Below are positions 53,810-63,461 of a stretch of 64,000 nt of DNA, piece after piece. The number at the start of each line of letters is the position of its first letter. Position 1 is the stretch's first letter. The position numbers and the translations under genes were made by a program. Origin of the DNA: Marivita sp. (GTDB taxonomy: Bacteria; Pseudomonadota; Alphaproteobacteria; Rhodobacterales; Rhodobacteraceae). The stretch is taken from positions 1 to 64,000 of the forward strand of contig NZ_JAIPUS010000006.1 of NCBI RefSeq assembly GCF_020055675.1. Reading direction: 5' to 3'. The notes beneath the pieces are model-generated. The model made no database searches. It was given only the letters and a program-made list of their open reading frames with translations, and was not told where the DNA came from.

Positions 53810-54652
53810 ATGCCCACGATTGATTCCCTCCCGCCGCTGCGCGACGTGATCACGACACACGGGCTGAGCGCCAAAAAAGCGTTGGGTCAGAACTTCTTGC
53901 TGGATCTGAACCTGACGGCCAAGATCGCGCGGCAAGCCGGCGATCTGAGCGGGATGGATGTGCTCGAAATCGGGCCGGGACCGGGTGGTTTGACCCGAGG
54001 GCTGCTGGCAGAGGGCGCGCGCCGGGTGCTTGCGGTGGAAAAGGATGCCCGCTGCCTGCCCGCGTTGGCTGAAATAGCGGCCGTCTATCCGGGCCGGCTC
54101 GAGGTGGTACAGGGGGACGCGCTCGCGCTCAACCCGCTGGAGCAACTGACACCGCCAATCGCGATCTGCGCCAACCTGCCTTATAACGTCGGTACGGAAT
54201 TGCTTGTGCGCTGGCTCACGCCGTCCGCGTGGCCGCCGGTCTGGGACCGGTTGACGTTGATGTTCCAGAAAGAGGTGGCGGAGCGGATCGTCGCAAAGCC
54301 GGGGTCCAAGGCCTATGGGCGGCTGGCCGTGTTGGCGCAGTGGCGCTGCGATGTCCGGATCGCCATGCACCTGCCGCCCGAGGCGTTCACACCGCCGCCA
54401 AAGGTAAGCTCGGCCGTGGTGCAACTTCGCGCCTTGCCCGCGCCCCGGTTCGAGGCGGATCCGAAGGTTCTGGAACGTGTGGTCGCGGCCGGGTTCAATC
54501 AGCGCCGCAAAATGTTGCGGGCCTCGCTCAAGGGGCTGTCACCCGCGATCGAGGATCATCTGACCGCCGTGGGCATTCCGCCCACAGAGCGGGCGGAACA
54601 AATCTCTGTTGAAGGGTTTTGCGCGCTGGCACGACAGCTGGCCATCCCCTGA
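53810..54652 (+). CDS. rsmA: 16S rRNA A1518/A1519 dimethyltransferase
   Basis: The 280-aa protein has the SAM motif [16 protein letters not shown], the target-base motif [12 protein letters not shown] (NLPY) and the [20 protein letters not shown] block of RsmA/KsgA. It dimethylates two adjacent adenosines near the 3' end of 16S rRNA late in small-subunit assembly. It follows pdxA by 82 bases. It is convergent with the DUF4167 gene with nine bases between stops. Confidence 0.95.
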   Translation: MPTIDSLPPLRDVITTHGLSAKKALGQNFLLDLNLTAKIARQAGDLSGMDVLEIGPGPGGLTRGLLAEGARRVLAVEKDARCLPALAEIAAVYPGRLEVVQGDALALNPLEQLTPPIAICANLPYNVGTELLVRWLTPSAWPPVWDRLTLMFQKEVAERIVAKPGSKAYGRLAVLAQWRCDVRIAMHLPPEAFTPPPKVSSAVVQLRALPAPRFEADPKVLERVVAAGFNQRRKMLRASLKGLSPAIEDHLTAVGIPPTERAEQISVEGFCALARQLAIP

Positions 54653-54661
54653 AACCGACGT

Positions 54662-55249
54662 CTATTCGGCGGCGTCGGCGGGGTTCTGATCCGGGGTCTC
54701 ATCGGATTTTGCCTCGGGCTTCTTGCGCGGTTTGCGTGGCGCGCGCGGGCGTTTCGGCTTTTCCGCCGCTTTTGCCTCGGGCGTTTCGACAAGACCGCTG
54801 TCGCTGCTGCTATCGCTTGCAGTGTCGACCACATCGGGCTGCGGGCTGGCTGACGGATCGTCAGGCTGCTGTGGCACAGGGTCCGGCTGCTGCTGATTTT
54901 GCGGCGTGTCCTGATCGGACCGGGCTGCACGATCCTGGTCGCGCTGCTGCTGGCGTTCGCGGTTTTCCCGCTCCTGCTGTTCGCGGCGGGCGTCCTGTTC
55001 GCGCTGTGCCTCGCTCAGCATGCGCATGTAATGTTCCGCGTGCTGCTGAAAATTCTCGGCATTCACGCGGTCATTTCCCAGCTGCGCATCGCGCGCCAGT
55101 TGGTTGTACTTGTCAATGATCTGCTGCGGCGTACCGCGCACCTTGCCCTCTGGGCCGGAGCTGTCGAACACACGGTTGACGACATTTCCGACAGAGTTGG
55201 AGCGGCTGCGGTTGTTCTTGTTCCGCGAACGTTTGTTTGAAGAACGCAT
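54662..55249 (-). CDS. DUF4167 protein, RNA-binding-like
   Basis: The 195-aa protein has the DUF4167 N-terminus, with the basic stretch MRSSNKRSRNKNNRSRSNSVG followed by NRVFDSSGPEGKVRGTPQQIIDKYNQLARDA and AENFQQHAEHYMRML. A Gln/Arg/Asp-rich middle and an acidic/basic low-complexity tail come next. The family is largely alphaproteobacterial and of unknown role; the basic N-terminus suggests nucleic acid binding. The 205-bp gap to prmC holds its promoter and no recognised gene. Confidence 0.92.
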   Translation of the reverse strand: MRSSNKRSRNKNNRSRSNSVGNVVNRVFDSSGPEGKVRGTPQQIIDKYNQLARDAQLGNDRVNAENFQQHAEHYMRMLSEAQREQDARREQQERENRERQQQRDQDRAARSDQDTPQNQQQPDPVPQQPDDPSASPQPDVVDTASDSSSDSGLVETPEAKAAEKPKRPRAPRKPRKKPEAKSDETPDQNPADAAE

Positions 55250-55454
55250 TTGTTACTTTCCAGCCTTCTTTCAGCTGTTTTTGCGATTGCTGTGTGCGCT
55301 GTTAGCGCGGGTCCTATGCAATTGCATCCATGTGTGGCTTACGACCGCGCGAGAGGGGTATAACCCGGCCTCGACCGCAACGACACGTCTGCATAATCAT
55401 GTCAGGGGCCTGCTTACAAGCATAAACTGTGCAAAATGTGATCGGTCTTGCGGA

Positions 55455-56285
55455 TCATACGTCGGTTTGTGGCAGAAACGCGCCGGAAATCACACGGTCC
55501 CGGCCATCAAGGTCGGGATGCGTAGTGACATTTTCAAGTCCCGCGGCGTGGAAGAACGCGGTCACATCCCTGGCTTGGGTCGGTCCGATTTCGACCATCA
55601 AGCGTCCATTGGGAGCCAGGAAACGCGGCGCGCTTGCCGTGATTTCGCGGTAGGCAGACAGGCCATCCCCCTCATCCGTCAGGGCACCGCGCGGTTCGTA
55701 GGCAAGTTCCGGGGCGAGGTCCGGCATCTCGGATTCAGCGATATAGGGCGGGTTCGACACGATCAGGTCGAAAGTGCCCGTGACATCGCTGAACCAGTCG
55801 GAGACCCGCCAGTCGGCGCGATTCGACACCCCGACCGTCGCCGCGTTGCGGCGCGCCACAGCGAGCGCCGCGTCTGACACATCTGTCCCGAGCCCGCACG
55901 CACCGGGGCGTTCGTGCAGCAGCGACAGCAGGATGCAGCCCGATCCAGTGCCAAGATCAAGCACCGTGTCAAAGGCATGCGTCAATGCGGTTTCGACCAG
56001 CGTTTCGGTGTCCGGGCGCGGGTCGAGCACGTCTCCCGTCACCTGGAAATCATGCATCCAGAAGGCGCGCTTGCCGGTGATATGGCTGATCGGTTCGCGC
56101 CGCGCGCGCCGATCGACCAACCGTTGCAGATGGGCCATCTGGTCGTCGGTCAGCGGCGTCCAGGACGGCGCCCCCCGCTGCACCAGATCGACCAATGCGC
56201 TGGCATCGCGGGCCGGGCTGGGTGAACCGGCGATGTCCAGCCGGCGCCGGGCATCCTGCAAGGCGTCCTTTGGATCGTGGGTCAC
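55455..56285 (-). CDS. prmC: Release-factor glutamine methyltransferase
   Basis: The 276-aa protein has the SAM motif [16 protein letters not shown] and the active-site [11 protein letters not shown] (NPPY), the signature of HemK/PrmC. It methylates the glutamine of the GGQ motif in release factors. The GTG start overlaps the prfA stop by four bases (GTGA), so enzyme and substrate RF1 are coupled. Confidence 0.95.
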   Translation of the reverse strand: MTHDPKDALQDARRRLDIAGSPSPARDASALVDLVQRGAPSWTPLTDDQMAHLQRLVDRRARREPISHITGKRAFWMHDFQVTGDVLDPRPDTETLVETALTHAFDTVLDLGTGSGCILLSLLHERPGACGLGTDVSDAALAVARRNAATVGVSNRADWRVSDWFSDVTGTFDLIVSNPPYIAESEMPDLAPELAYEPRGALTDEGDGLSAYREITASAPRFLAPNGRLMVEIGPTQARDVTAFFHAAGLENVTTHPDLDGRDRVISGAFLPQTDV

Positions 56286-57328
56286 GTCATCTCGGCCAGC
56301 AGCCTGGCCTGCGCATCGGCGGTCAACGCGTCAATGATGTCATCCAGATCGCCCGCCATCACCGCATCGAGCTTGTAGAGCGTGAGGCCGATACGGTGAT
56401 CGGTCAGGCGGCCTTGCGGGAAATTGTAGGTGCGAATGCGTTCCGAGCGGTCCCCCGAGCCAACCTGGCTCTTGCGGTCGGCAGAGCGTTCGTCCTCGGC
56501 CTTTTGCCGCTCCTGGTCGAAAAGCCGTGTGCGCAGCACCTGCATCGCGATCTCGCGGTTGCGATGTTGGGATTTTTCTGAACTGGTGACGACGATCCCG
56601 CTGGGAACATGGGTGATCCGCACCGCTGAATCGGTGGTGTTGACGTGCTGGCCTCCCGCGCCGGAACTGCGCATGGTGTCGATGCGCAGATCGTTGGGGT
56701 TGATCTCGATATCCACGTCCTCGGCCTCTGGCAGGACGGCGACCGTGGCTGCCGAGGTGTGGATGCGGCCGCCGCTTTCGGTTTCGGGCACGCGTTGGAC
56801 GCGATGCACGCCGGATTCGTATTTCAACCGCGCGAACACGCTGTCGCCGCTGATCCGGGCCACGACGTCCTTGATGCCGCCGATCTCGGTTTCCTGGTGC
56901 TCGATAATCTCGACCCGCCAGCCACGCGCCTCGGCATAGCGTTGGTACATGCGCAACAGATCACCTGCGAAGAGCGCAGCCTCTTCCCCGCCGGTGCCGG
57001 GTCGTATCTCGAGCATGGCGGGGCGCGCATCGGCCTTGTCTTTCGGCAGAAGCGCCAGTTGCAGCGCGTGTTCCACCTCGGGCAGACGCATCCTGAGCGT
57101 GGAAAGCTCTTCCTGCGCCAGGTCGCGCATTTCCGGATCGTCCAGCATCGCCTCGGCCTCGGCAATGTCGGCGCGGACCTGTTTCCAGTCGGCGATCTGT
57201 TCGACCACCGGGCGCAGATCGGCATATTCCTTGCCGAGGGCGGCGATATCGCCGGACCCTTCGGCCATCTGGGCCTCAAGGTATTCGAATCGCGATGTGA
57301 TCTGGTGCAGGCGGTCTTCGGGGATCAT
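56282..57328 (-). CDS. prfA: Peptide chain release factor 1
   Basis: The 348-aa protein has the catalytic GGQ in [17 protein letters not shown], and the N-terminal helical and codon-recognition region of RF1 ([24 protein letters not shown]). It reads UAA and UAG stop codons and triggers peptide release. It is coupled to prmC downstream. The start [18 protein letters not shown] fits family length. Confidence 0.96.
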   Translation of the reverse strand: MIPEDRLHQITSRFEYLEAQMAEGSGDIAALGKEYADLRPVVEQIADWKQVRADIAEAEAMLDDPEMRDLAQEELSTLRMRLPEVEHALQLALLPKDKADARPAMLEIRPGTGGEEAALFAGDLLRMYQRYAEARGWRVEIIEHQETEIGGIKDVVARISGDSVFARLKYESGVHRVQRVPETESGGRIHTSAATVAVLPEAEDVDIEINPNDLRIDTMRSSGAGGQHVNTTDSAVRITHVPSGIVVTSSEKSQHRNREIAMQVLRTRLFDQERQKAEDERSADRKSQVGSGDRSERIRTYNFPQGRLTDHRIGLTLYKLDAVMAGDLDDIIDALTADAQARLLAEMT

Positions 57329-57396
57329 GGCAGGGATGTGATCGACCGGGGGCAGCGGGTCAAGTGGTCATCTCGTTCAGCGGCGCAAGCCCCGGG

Positions 57397-57810
57397 CTAG
57401 TCGCGTTGCGCCTCCAGCCGGTCCAGCCAGCTTTCGACGCGGGCCTTGTTGACACCCATGTCGGACTGGCCAAAGCGCGAGCGGGCGAAAAGCTCCAGGA
57501 CGTCGTCGTTTTTCATCACCGTGGTATAATCCGGAAATCCCATCCATTGCGAGCGCGTGACATAAGTTACCATGCCGTCCTCGACACTGCCGGCCAGCAC
57601 TTCGGTGCGGGGCGTGGCCAGGATGATGCGGTCCAGTTCGGCAAATGTCCCGTCATCAGCCGGGATGCGGCGTCGGACGCCTCCGGCAAGGTCCTGATCC
57701 GCCGTCACCTTGGGGTCGACATGCCACACCGCCGGGTCCGACGGGGCAAACCTGATCCATGCCAGCCCGCCCAGAATAATGACGATGATCGCCCAGAAAA
57801 ACACTTTCAC
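57397..57810 (-). CDS. DUF1499 membrane-anchored protein
   Basis: The 137-aa protein starts with a transmembrane helix (VFFWAIIVIILGGLAWIRF) from a GTG. The DUF1499 domain follows (ILATPRTEVLAGSVEDGMVTYVTRSQWMGFPDYTTV, in pieces). The family is common in proteobacteria and has no assigned function. It lies on the same strand as prfA (68 bases downstream of this gene's stop) and speB. Confidence 0.9.
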   Translation of the reverse strand: MKVFFWAIIVIILGGLAWIRFAPSDPAVWHVDPKVTADQDLAGGVRRRIPADDGTFAELDRIILATPRTEVLAGSVEDGMVTYVTRSQWMGFPDYTTVMKNDDVLELFARSRFGQSDMGVNKARVESWLDRLEAQRD

Positions 57811-57862
57811 GATGCCTGCCTTGTCCCAATGGGCACTCTGCCCCTTTATACGGGTAACCCTG

Positions 57863-58825
57863 TCAGGCGCGGCGGGTCCAGCCCCAGAGCGACAGGATCT
57901 CTGTCACCACATGCGCCCCCGCAATCGCCGTCACCCCTGATGTATCGAACGACGGGCTGACTTCAACCAGATCGCCGCCCATCAGCTCGATCCCGGCGAT
58001 ATTTCGCAGGATGACCGCCATGTCCGCGCTTGATGGTCCGCCCCAGACAGGTGTGCCGGTGCCGGGGGCAAAGGCGGGATCAAGACAGTCGATGTCGAAG
58101 CTGAGGTATGTCGGGTAATCCTTTAGGATTTCGCGGATTTTCTCAGCCACGGCCTCGGGTCCGATCCGGTGCATCTCGCGGGCGTCGATGATGTTGAAAC
58201 CAAGAGTGTCGGGGTTGTCGGTGCGAATGCCCACCTGGACCGAGCGGCCCGGATCAACCAGACCCAGCTTGACGGCCTTGTAAAGAAACGTGCCATGGTC
58301 GATGCGATCCATGTCATCGTCGGCCCATGTGTCGGTATGCGCATCGAACTGAAGCAGCGACAGAGGTCCGTATTTCTCGGCATAGGCTTCGAGGATCGGC
58401 AGGGTGATGGAATGATCACCGCCCAGCGTGACCGTTGCGGTGTCCTGCGCGAGGATGCCCGCGATATGGGTTTTCAGCGTTTCGGGAAAGTCCGATATCT
58501 TGGCATAGTCGAAGGCCAGATCGCCGTAATCGGCAATCGCGAAGTCGTCTAGCACGTTGAAATCCCAGCCATAAGGTTTGTCGTAGGGCTGCAGGCTCGA
58601 TGCCTCGCGGACCGCGCGCGGGCCAAACCGGGTGCCGGCGCGGTGGGTCACGGCCTGATCGAAGGGCACACCGGTGATGGCAATGTCCACATTGGTCAGA
58701 TCCTTGGTGTAGCGCCGCCGCAGGAAGGAGGTGGCGCCGGCAAAGGCGTTTTCGAAACTCGCCCCCTTCAGGTCATCGCGGGTGAACGCGTGGTCGATCT
58801 GGGTTTTCGCGTCTTCAAGCGCCAT
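57863..58825 (-). CDS. speB: Agmatinase / arginase-family ureohydrolase
   Basis: The 320-aa protein has the two-manganese ureohydrolase motifs GGDHSIT, FDAHTDTW and SFDIDCLDPAFAPGTGTP. Agmatinase splits agmatine to putrescine and urea; the broader family also includes guanidinobutyrase, so the substrate is likely but not certain. It lies three bases from the M20 amidohydrolase on the same strand, so the two are probably co-transcribed. Confidence 0.9.
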   Translation of the reverse strand: MALEDAKTQIDHAFTRDDLKGASFENAFAGATSFLRRRYTKDLTNVDIAITGVPFDQAVTHRAGTRFGPRAVREASSLQPYDKPYGWDFNVLDDFAIADYGDLAFDYAKISDFPETLKTHIAGILAQDTATVTLGGDHSITLPILEAYAEKYGPLSLLQFDAHTDTWADDDMDRIDHGTFLYKAVKLGLVDPGRSVQVGIRTDNPDTLGFNIIDAREMHRIGPEAVAEKIREILKDYPTYLSFDIDCLDPAFAPGTGTPVWGGPSSADMAVILRNIAGIELMGGDLVEVSPSFDTSGVTAIAGAHVVTEILSLWGWTRRA

Positions 58826-58828
58826 GGA

Positions 58829-59989
58829 TCACACTCCGTGACGGGTCTCGATCAGGCGCGCGAAAAAGGACGCGCCGATGGGAGCCACATCATCGTTGAA
58901 GTCGAACGCCGGGTGGTGGCAGGACGGCCCGATCCCCTGCCCCAGGAACAGGAACGCGCCGGGGCGGGCATTGAGCATGTAGGAAAAATCCTCTGCCCCC
59001 ATTTCGGGTGTGCGGTCGGCGATGACACCCGATGCCCCGGCCACGTTCTTGGCGACCGTGACCGCGAAATCGGTCTCTGTTTCGTGATTGTTCGTGGCGG
59101 GGTAATTGCGGTTGTACGCAAGATGCGCCTTCACACCATAGCTCGCCGCCTGCCCGGCAACGATCTCGTGGAAGCGGCGTTCGATCATGTCGCGCAGATC
59201 GGGATCAAAGCTGCGCACCGTGCCCGCAAGGCGCATGGTTTCGGGAATGACATTCGTGGCGGAGCCGGTTTCGATGATCGTCAGCGACACGACCAATGGC
59301 GACGCCGGATCAGCATTGCGCGACGGGATCGTCTGAAGCGCCTGCCCGATGGCCAGACCGCAAGGGACCGGGTCCAGAGTCGTATGTGGAAAGGCCCCGT
59401 GCCCGCCCTTGCCGGTGATCGTGATCTCGAAATCATCCACCGCGGCCATGATCGGTCCGGGACACGTGCTGAACACCCCCGCGTCAACGAACGGATCGGT
59501 ATGCAGCGCGTACACCTCCTGGATACCGAATCGATCCATGATGCCTTCTTCGACCATGATGCGCCCACCGCCGATGGTTTCCTCGGCCGGTTGAAAAATC
59601 AGCGCGGCCGTGCCTTTGAAATTCCGGGTCTCGGCGAGGTAGCGTGCGGCCCCCAGCAGCATCGCGGTGTGCCCGTCATGTCCGCAGGCATGCATCATAC
59701 CCGGAACGGTCGAGGCCCAGTCGGCCCCGGTGATTTCTGCCATCGGCAACGCATCCATGTCGGCGCGCAGGCCCGTCACAGGGCCGTCACCCTGCCCGTG
59801 GATCAGCGCCACGACACCGGATTCGGCAATGCCTTCGTGAATTTCATCCACGCCGAAGTCGCGCAGCCGTTCGACCACGAAAGCCGCCGTTTCATGGCAA
59901 TCGAGGCTGAGTTCGGGGTGCATGTGCAGGTGCCGCCGCCATGTCTTGAGGTCTTCGGCATAATCGCCGATCCGGTTGATGATCGCCAT
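58829..59989 (-). CDS. M20-family amidohydrolase
   Basis: The 386-aa enzyme has the metal motif HACGHDGHTAMLLGAARYL, the acidic AEETIGGGRIMVEEG block, and the dimerisation domain (HGAFPHTTLDPVPCGLAIGQALQTI). It fits the M20D hippurate/N-acyl amino acid hydrolase group. The substrate cannot be told. Start and stop are clean; it is divergent from mazG across 63 bases, where both promoters must lie. Confidence 0.9.
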   Translation of the reverse strand: MAIINRIGDYAEDLKTWRRHLHMHPELSLDCHETAAFVVERLRDFGVDEIHEGIAESGVVALIHGQGDGPVTGLRADMDALPMAEITGADWASTVPGMMHACGHDGHTAMLLGAARYLAETRNFKGTAALIFQPAEETIGGGRIMVEEGIMDRFGIQEVYALHTDPFVDAGVFSTCPGPIMAAVDDFEITITGKGGHGAFPHTTLDPVPCGLAIGQALQTIPSRNADPASPLVVSLTIIETGSATNVIPETMRLAGTVRSFDPDLRDMIERRFHEIVAGQAASYGVKAHLAYNRNYPATNNHETETDFAVTVAKNVAGASGVIADRTPEMGAEDFSYMLNARPGAFLFLGQGIGPSCHHPAFDFNDDVAPIGASFFARLIETRHGV

Positions 59990-60052
59990 GTCTGGACTCC
60001 CTTATCGCGATGCCGCATCCCTGTTTCTAATGCCGAAGCACGGAGGCCTGCA

Positions 60053-60859
60053 ATGACCGATGACCTGATCCATGACCCCAAGGGCGGGCTGCCCCGGCTC
60101 CTGGAAATCATGCGCCGGTTGCGCGACCCGGACACCGGGTGTCCGTGGGACATCGAACAGGATTTTGCGTCCATCGCACCCTACACGATAGAGGAAGCCT
60201 ACGAGGTGGCGGATGCCATAGAGCGCGAAGCCTGGGGCGAGCTGAAGGGCGAATTGGGCGACCTGCTCCTGCAGTCGGTCTACCACACCCAGATGGCTGA
60301 AGAGGCCGGGATGTTCAGTTTCGATAACGTGGCAAATGCGATCTCCGACAAGATGGTGGCCCGACATCCGCATGTGTTCGGCGACGAGAGCCGCGAGAAA
60401 TCCGCCGAACAACAGGTGCAGGACTGGGAACGGATCAAGGCGGCGGAACGCGCAGACAAGGCGCAGCGCGGCGTGCTGGACGGGGTCGCCAGGGGTCTGC
60501 CCGCGCTGACCCGTGCGATCAAGTTGCAGAACCGCGCGGCGCGGGTCGGGTTCGACTGGCCCACGACGGACGAAGTGCTGGACAAGATCGTCGAGGAAGC
60601 ACAGGAACTGCGCGAGGTGCGCGACGAGGCCGAGCGGTTCGAGGAATTCGGCGATCTGCTGTTCGTCATGGTCAATCTGGGGCGCCACATGGGCCTCGAC
60701 CCCGAGGCGGCTCTGCGCGCGGCCAATGCCAAGTTCACCCGCCGTTTCGAAAGCATCGAGGCGGCACTGGCCGAACAGGGCAAATCACCTGCCCAAAGCG
60801 ATCTTGCCGAGATGGACGCGCTTTGGGATGCGGCGAAGCTGCAGGAAAAGACAGGGTAA
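60053..60859 (+). CDS. mazG: Nucleoside triphosphate pyrophosphohydrolase MazG
   Basis: The 268-aa protein has the tandem MazG domains, with the EExxE-type metal motifs in TIEEAYEVADAIEREAWGELKGELGDLLLQSVYH and VEEAQELREVRDEAERFEEFGDLLFVMVN. It hydrolyses NTPs to NMPs, cleansing the pool and, in E. coli, reducing ppGpp during stress. CGGAGG seven bases before this ATG sets the start; the open frame reaches 58643 antisense to the amidohydrolase and is rejected. Confidence 0.94.
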   Translation: MTDDLIHDPKGGLPRLLEIMRRLRDPDTGCPWDIEQDFASIAPYTIEEAYEVADAIEREAWGELKGELGDLLLQSVYHTQMAEEAGMFSFDNVANAISDKMVARHPHVFGDESREKSAEQQVQDWERIKAAERADKAQRGVLDGVARGLPALTRAIKLQNRAARVGFDWPTTDEVLDKIVEEAQELREVRDEAERFEEFGDLLFVMVNLGRHMGLDPEAALRAANAKFTRRFESIEAALAEQGKSPAQSDLAEMDALWDAAKLQEKTG

Positions 60860-61007
60860 CCGGCCCCACAACCCGCCTGCCGGCGCGACGCGGCCGGTCT
60901 TGTCGGTACAGCGAACACCAGGCACCTGCGCCGACCGGGCCGTTGCCATCGGGGATGGCATTCAAAGCGCGCAATCGGGGCGCACAATCGGGACAGCCGC
61001 GCAAAAC

Positions 61008-61038
61008 AAAAGCGCGCCCTTGAAAAGACCGCGCTTTT
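61008..61038 (-). terminator. Terminator of acpP
   Basis: AAAAGCGCG and CGCGCTTTT form a nine-base stem with a 13-base loop, 24 bases after the acpP stop. On the minus strand the stem is followed by GTTTTGC and preceded by an A-run, a good rho-independent form. The stem may also serve mazG from the other side. Confidence 0.75.
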
Positions 61039-61061
61039 GAAAAGCTCGATGAGTGCGGCGC

Positions 61062-61295
61062 TTACTGCGCGTCTTTGATGAACTTCACGGCATCGCCGAA
61101 CGTCTGAATGGTCTCGGCCGCGTCATCCGGAATCTCGATCCCGAACTCTTCTTCGAACGCCATGACCAGTTCGACTGTGTCAAGGCTGTCTGCGCCAAGA
61201 TCATCGATAAAAGAGGCGTTTTCCACGACTTTATCCTCTTCGACACCTAGGTGCTCGACGACAATCTTCTTAACGCGATCTGCGATGTCGCTCAT
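61062..61295 (-). CDS. acpP: Acyl carrier protein
   Basis: The 77-aa acidic protein has the phosphopantetheine serine in [12 protein letters not shown] (S37), in the classical DSL motif. It carries the growing acyl chain in type II fatty acid synthesis. The gene order fabD-fabG-acpP on the same strand is the standard cluster; a 266-bp gap with its own promoter separates it from fabG. Confidence 0.97.
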   Translation of the reverse strand: MSDIADRVKKIVVEHLGVEEDKVVENASFIDDLGADSLDTVELVMAFEEEFGIEIPDDAAETIQTFGDAVKFIKDAQ

Positions 61296-61447
61296 GTTAT
61301 CTTCCTCACAGTTTCGTCGGCGCGAAGGCCGGGTTAGCCCTCGCCCGGGCGGAATTTGTAATGCCCTGACGGGCGGCGGTTTACGTCCCGCTTGAGGCGC
61401 GAAAGACCGAAGCTGCCCGGTGAAAGGGCTGGTCCGAAACCTGCGCC

Positions 61448-61475
61448 GCTATAGCACATGGGATCGGGATGGCAA
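61448..61475 (-). promoter_or_regulatory. Candidate acpP promoter
   Basis: On the minus strand TTGCCA, a 16-base spacer and TATAGC lie about 150 bases upstream of acpP. The remaining leader is GC-rich and contains a CCCGGGC hairpin region. The promoter call is by motif only. Confidence 0.4.
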
Positions 61476-61561
61476 ACGCTTTCGCCACAAAGAATCGGCG
61501 TCGGCAAAGCCTGCACCAAGCGGTGCAAGAGCGCCCATAGCGCGCGCCGCGGGCACGGCGT

Positions 61562-62299
61562 CTAGAGCATTGCCATGCCGCCGTTCACGTGCAGCGTGGT
61601 TCCGGTGACAAAGCCCGCCTCGGCGCTGGACAGATAGAGCACAGCCGCTGCAATTTCTTGCGGCGTGCCCATGCGGCCCGAAGGAATCTGCGTCAGGATC
61701 GCGGATTTCTGGTCGTCGGTCAGCTTGTCTGTCATTGCCGTTTCGATGAACCCCGGTGCGACCGCGTTCACCGTCACACCGCGGCTTGCCACTTCATGGG
61801 CCAGCGATTTCGACATGCCGACCATGCCGGCCTTGGCGGCGGCGTAATTGCCCTGACCGGGATTGCCGGTGGATCCGACGACAGACGAGATATTCACGAT
61901 GCGCCCCCAGCGCGCCTTCATCATGCCGCGCAGCACACCTTTGCAAAGCTTGAACGTCGCGGTGAGGTTCACATCGAGCACCGACTGCCATTCGTCATCC
62001 GACATGCGCATGAACAGGTTATCCCGCGTGATCCCGGCGTTGTTGACCAGGATATCGACACTGCCCATCGCCTCGGCCGCCTGCTTCGGCAGCGCCGCAA
62101 CCGCCTCTGGATCGCTCAGGTTGCAGGGCAGGACATGGGCGCGGTCGCCCAGCGCGGCGGCAAGTGTTTCCAATGGTTCGGTACGGGTGCCGGACAGGCC
62201 GACCGTCGCCCCCGCGCCGTGCAAGGCGCGGGCGATTTCACCGCCGATGCCCCCCGAAGCGCCAGTGATCAGCGCGGTTTTGCCTGTCAGATCGAACAT
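61562..62299 (-). CDS. fabG: 3-oxoacyl-ACP reductase FabG
   Basis: The 245-aa SDR has the Rossmann motif TGASGGIGGEIARAL, NNAG, the serine in NISSVVGSTGNPGQGNYAAAKAG and the Tyr/Lys pair within it, all as in FabG. It reduces 3-oxoacyl-ACP with NADPH. AAGGA eight bases upstream sets the start at MFDLTGKTALITG; 13 extra upstream codons lack this. It follows fabD by 75 bases and precedes acpP. Confidence 0.95.
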   Translation of the reverse strand: MFDLTGKTALITGASGGIGGEIARALHGAGATVGLSGTRTEPLETLAAALGDRAHVLPCNLSDPEAVAALPKQAAEAMGSVDILVNNAGITRDNLFMRMSDDEWQSVLDVNLTATFKLCKGVLRGMMKARWGRIVNISSVVGSTGNPGQGNYAAAKAGMVGMSKSLAHEVASRGVTVNAVAPGFIETAMTDKLTDDQKSAILTQIPSGRMGTPQEIAAAVLYLSSAEAGFVTGTTLHVNGGMAML

Positions 62300-62374
62300 G
62301 TCGAGGTCCTTTTCATCATTTTCCACCCATATGCGCAAAGCGTCTACGCGCGGAGTATCAATTCGCGAAGCCGG

Positions 62375-63310
62375 TCAGCCGTTCTCTGACGCCGCCTTTA
62401 CATCGGTGGCGGTGCCCACTGCCCGCGTCGCGACGCTGCGGTCGATCCGGCGGACCATCCCGATCAGCGCCTTGCCCGCACCGATTTCCCAGAAATCGTC
62501 AACACCTTGTTCCACCATCCAGGCCACCGACTCGCGCCAGCGGACGGCGCCGGTGATCTGATCGGCCAGAAGGCTGCGGATGCGGTCGGGTTCGCTCACG
62601 GCTTCGGCCAAAACATTGGCGACAACGGGAACCGACGGCGCGCGGATGTCCACATCCGCCAAGGCGTTTTCCATCGCCTTGGCGGCCGGGGCCATCAACG
62701 CGCAATGGAACGGCGCGCTGACCGGCAGCAGCATCGCACGCTTGGCGCCTGCCTCTCTCGCGAGATCGACCGCGCGCTCCACGGCTGCCTTGTGGCCGGA
62801 CACCACGACCTGCGCCGGATCATTGTCATTGGCCGCAGCGCAAACCTCGCCCTGGCTGGCGGCCTCGGCAACCTTGCGCACCTCTTCCAGGCCCAGTCCA
62901 AGTATCGCTGCCATCGCCCCTTGGCCAACCGGCACCGCGTCCTGCATTGCCGCGCCCCGGGCGCGCAGCAAGCGCGCGGCATCGGTCACCGACAACGCGC
63001 CCGCCGCGGTCAGGGCCGAGTATTCGCCCAGCGAATGCCCCGCGACATAGGACGCCTGCATCACTGTAATGCCTTCTGCCTCAAGGGCACGGATCGCGGC
63101 GATCGATGTGGCCATCAACGCCGGTTGCGCGTTTGCCGTCAGGGTCAATGTCTCGATATCGCCGTCCCAGATCACCGCGCTCAGCTTTTCTCCCAGCGCC
63201 TCGTCAACCTCTTCGAAGACAATGCGCGCAGCGGGATAGGCCTCGGCCAGGTCGCGCCCCATCCCGATGGTCTGGGCCCCTTGCCCGGGAAAAAGAAATG
63301 CTCGGCTCAT
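62375..63310 (-). CDS. fabD: Malonyl-CoA:ACP transacylase FabD
   Basis: The 311-aa enzyme has the active-site serine in GHSLGEYSALTAAGAL, the N-terminal FLFPGQGAQTIGMGRDLAE and the histidine region VSAPFHCALMAPA. It moves malonyl from CoA to ACP. The start MSRAFLFPGQ fits the family and has GGAG upstream; the frame extends 56 codons further without support. It is divergent from the cytochrome b561-type gene. Confidence 0.96.
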   Translation of the reverse strand: MSRAFLFPGQGAQTIGMGRDLAEAYPAARIVFEEVDEALGEKLSAVIWDGDIETLTLTANAQPALMATSIAAIRALEAEGITVMQASYVAGHSLGEYSALTAAGALSVTDAARLLRARGAAMQDAVPVGQGAMAAILGLGLEEVRKVAEAASQGEVCAAANDNDPAQVVVSGHKAAVERAVDLAREAGAKRAMLLPVSAPFHCALMAPAAKAMENALADVDIRAPSVPVVANVLAEAVSEPDRIRSLLADQITGAVRWRESVAWMVEQGVDDFWEIGAGKALIGMVRRIDRSVATRAVGTATDVKAASENG

Positions 63311-63461
63311 GACAGTCTCCAGCTTTTGTCGGCCCAAGCCATTACAGCCCGTGGTCACGCGACGCAACGCTGCCGCACGATTTCTGTGCGCTGGCGAAGA
63401 TTGAACCACGCGAGCCACGCGGTAGGTGTGCCGTACCGCGACATGACACCGGAGTCGATCC

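Noticed and set aside
58643-60052. Long in-frame extension upstream of mazG
   Set aside because: It is antisense to the well-supported agmatinase and M20 genes; MazG family length and the ribosome site fit the start at 60053.
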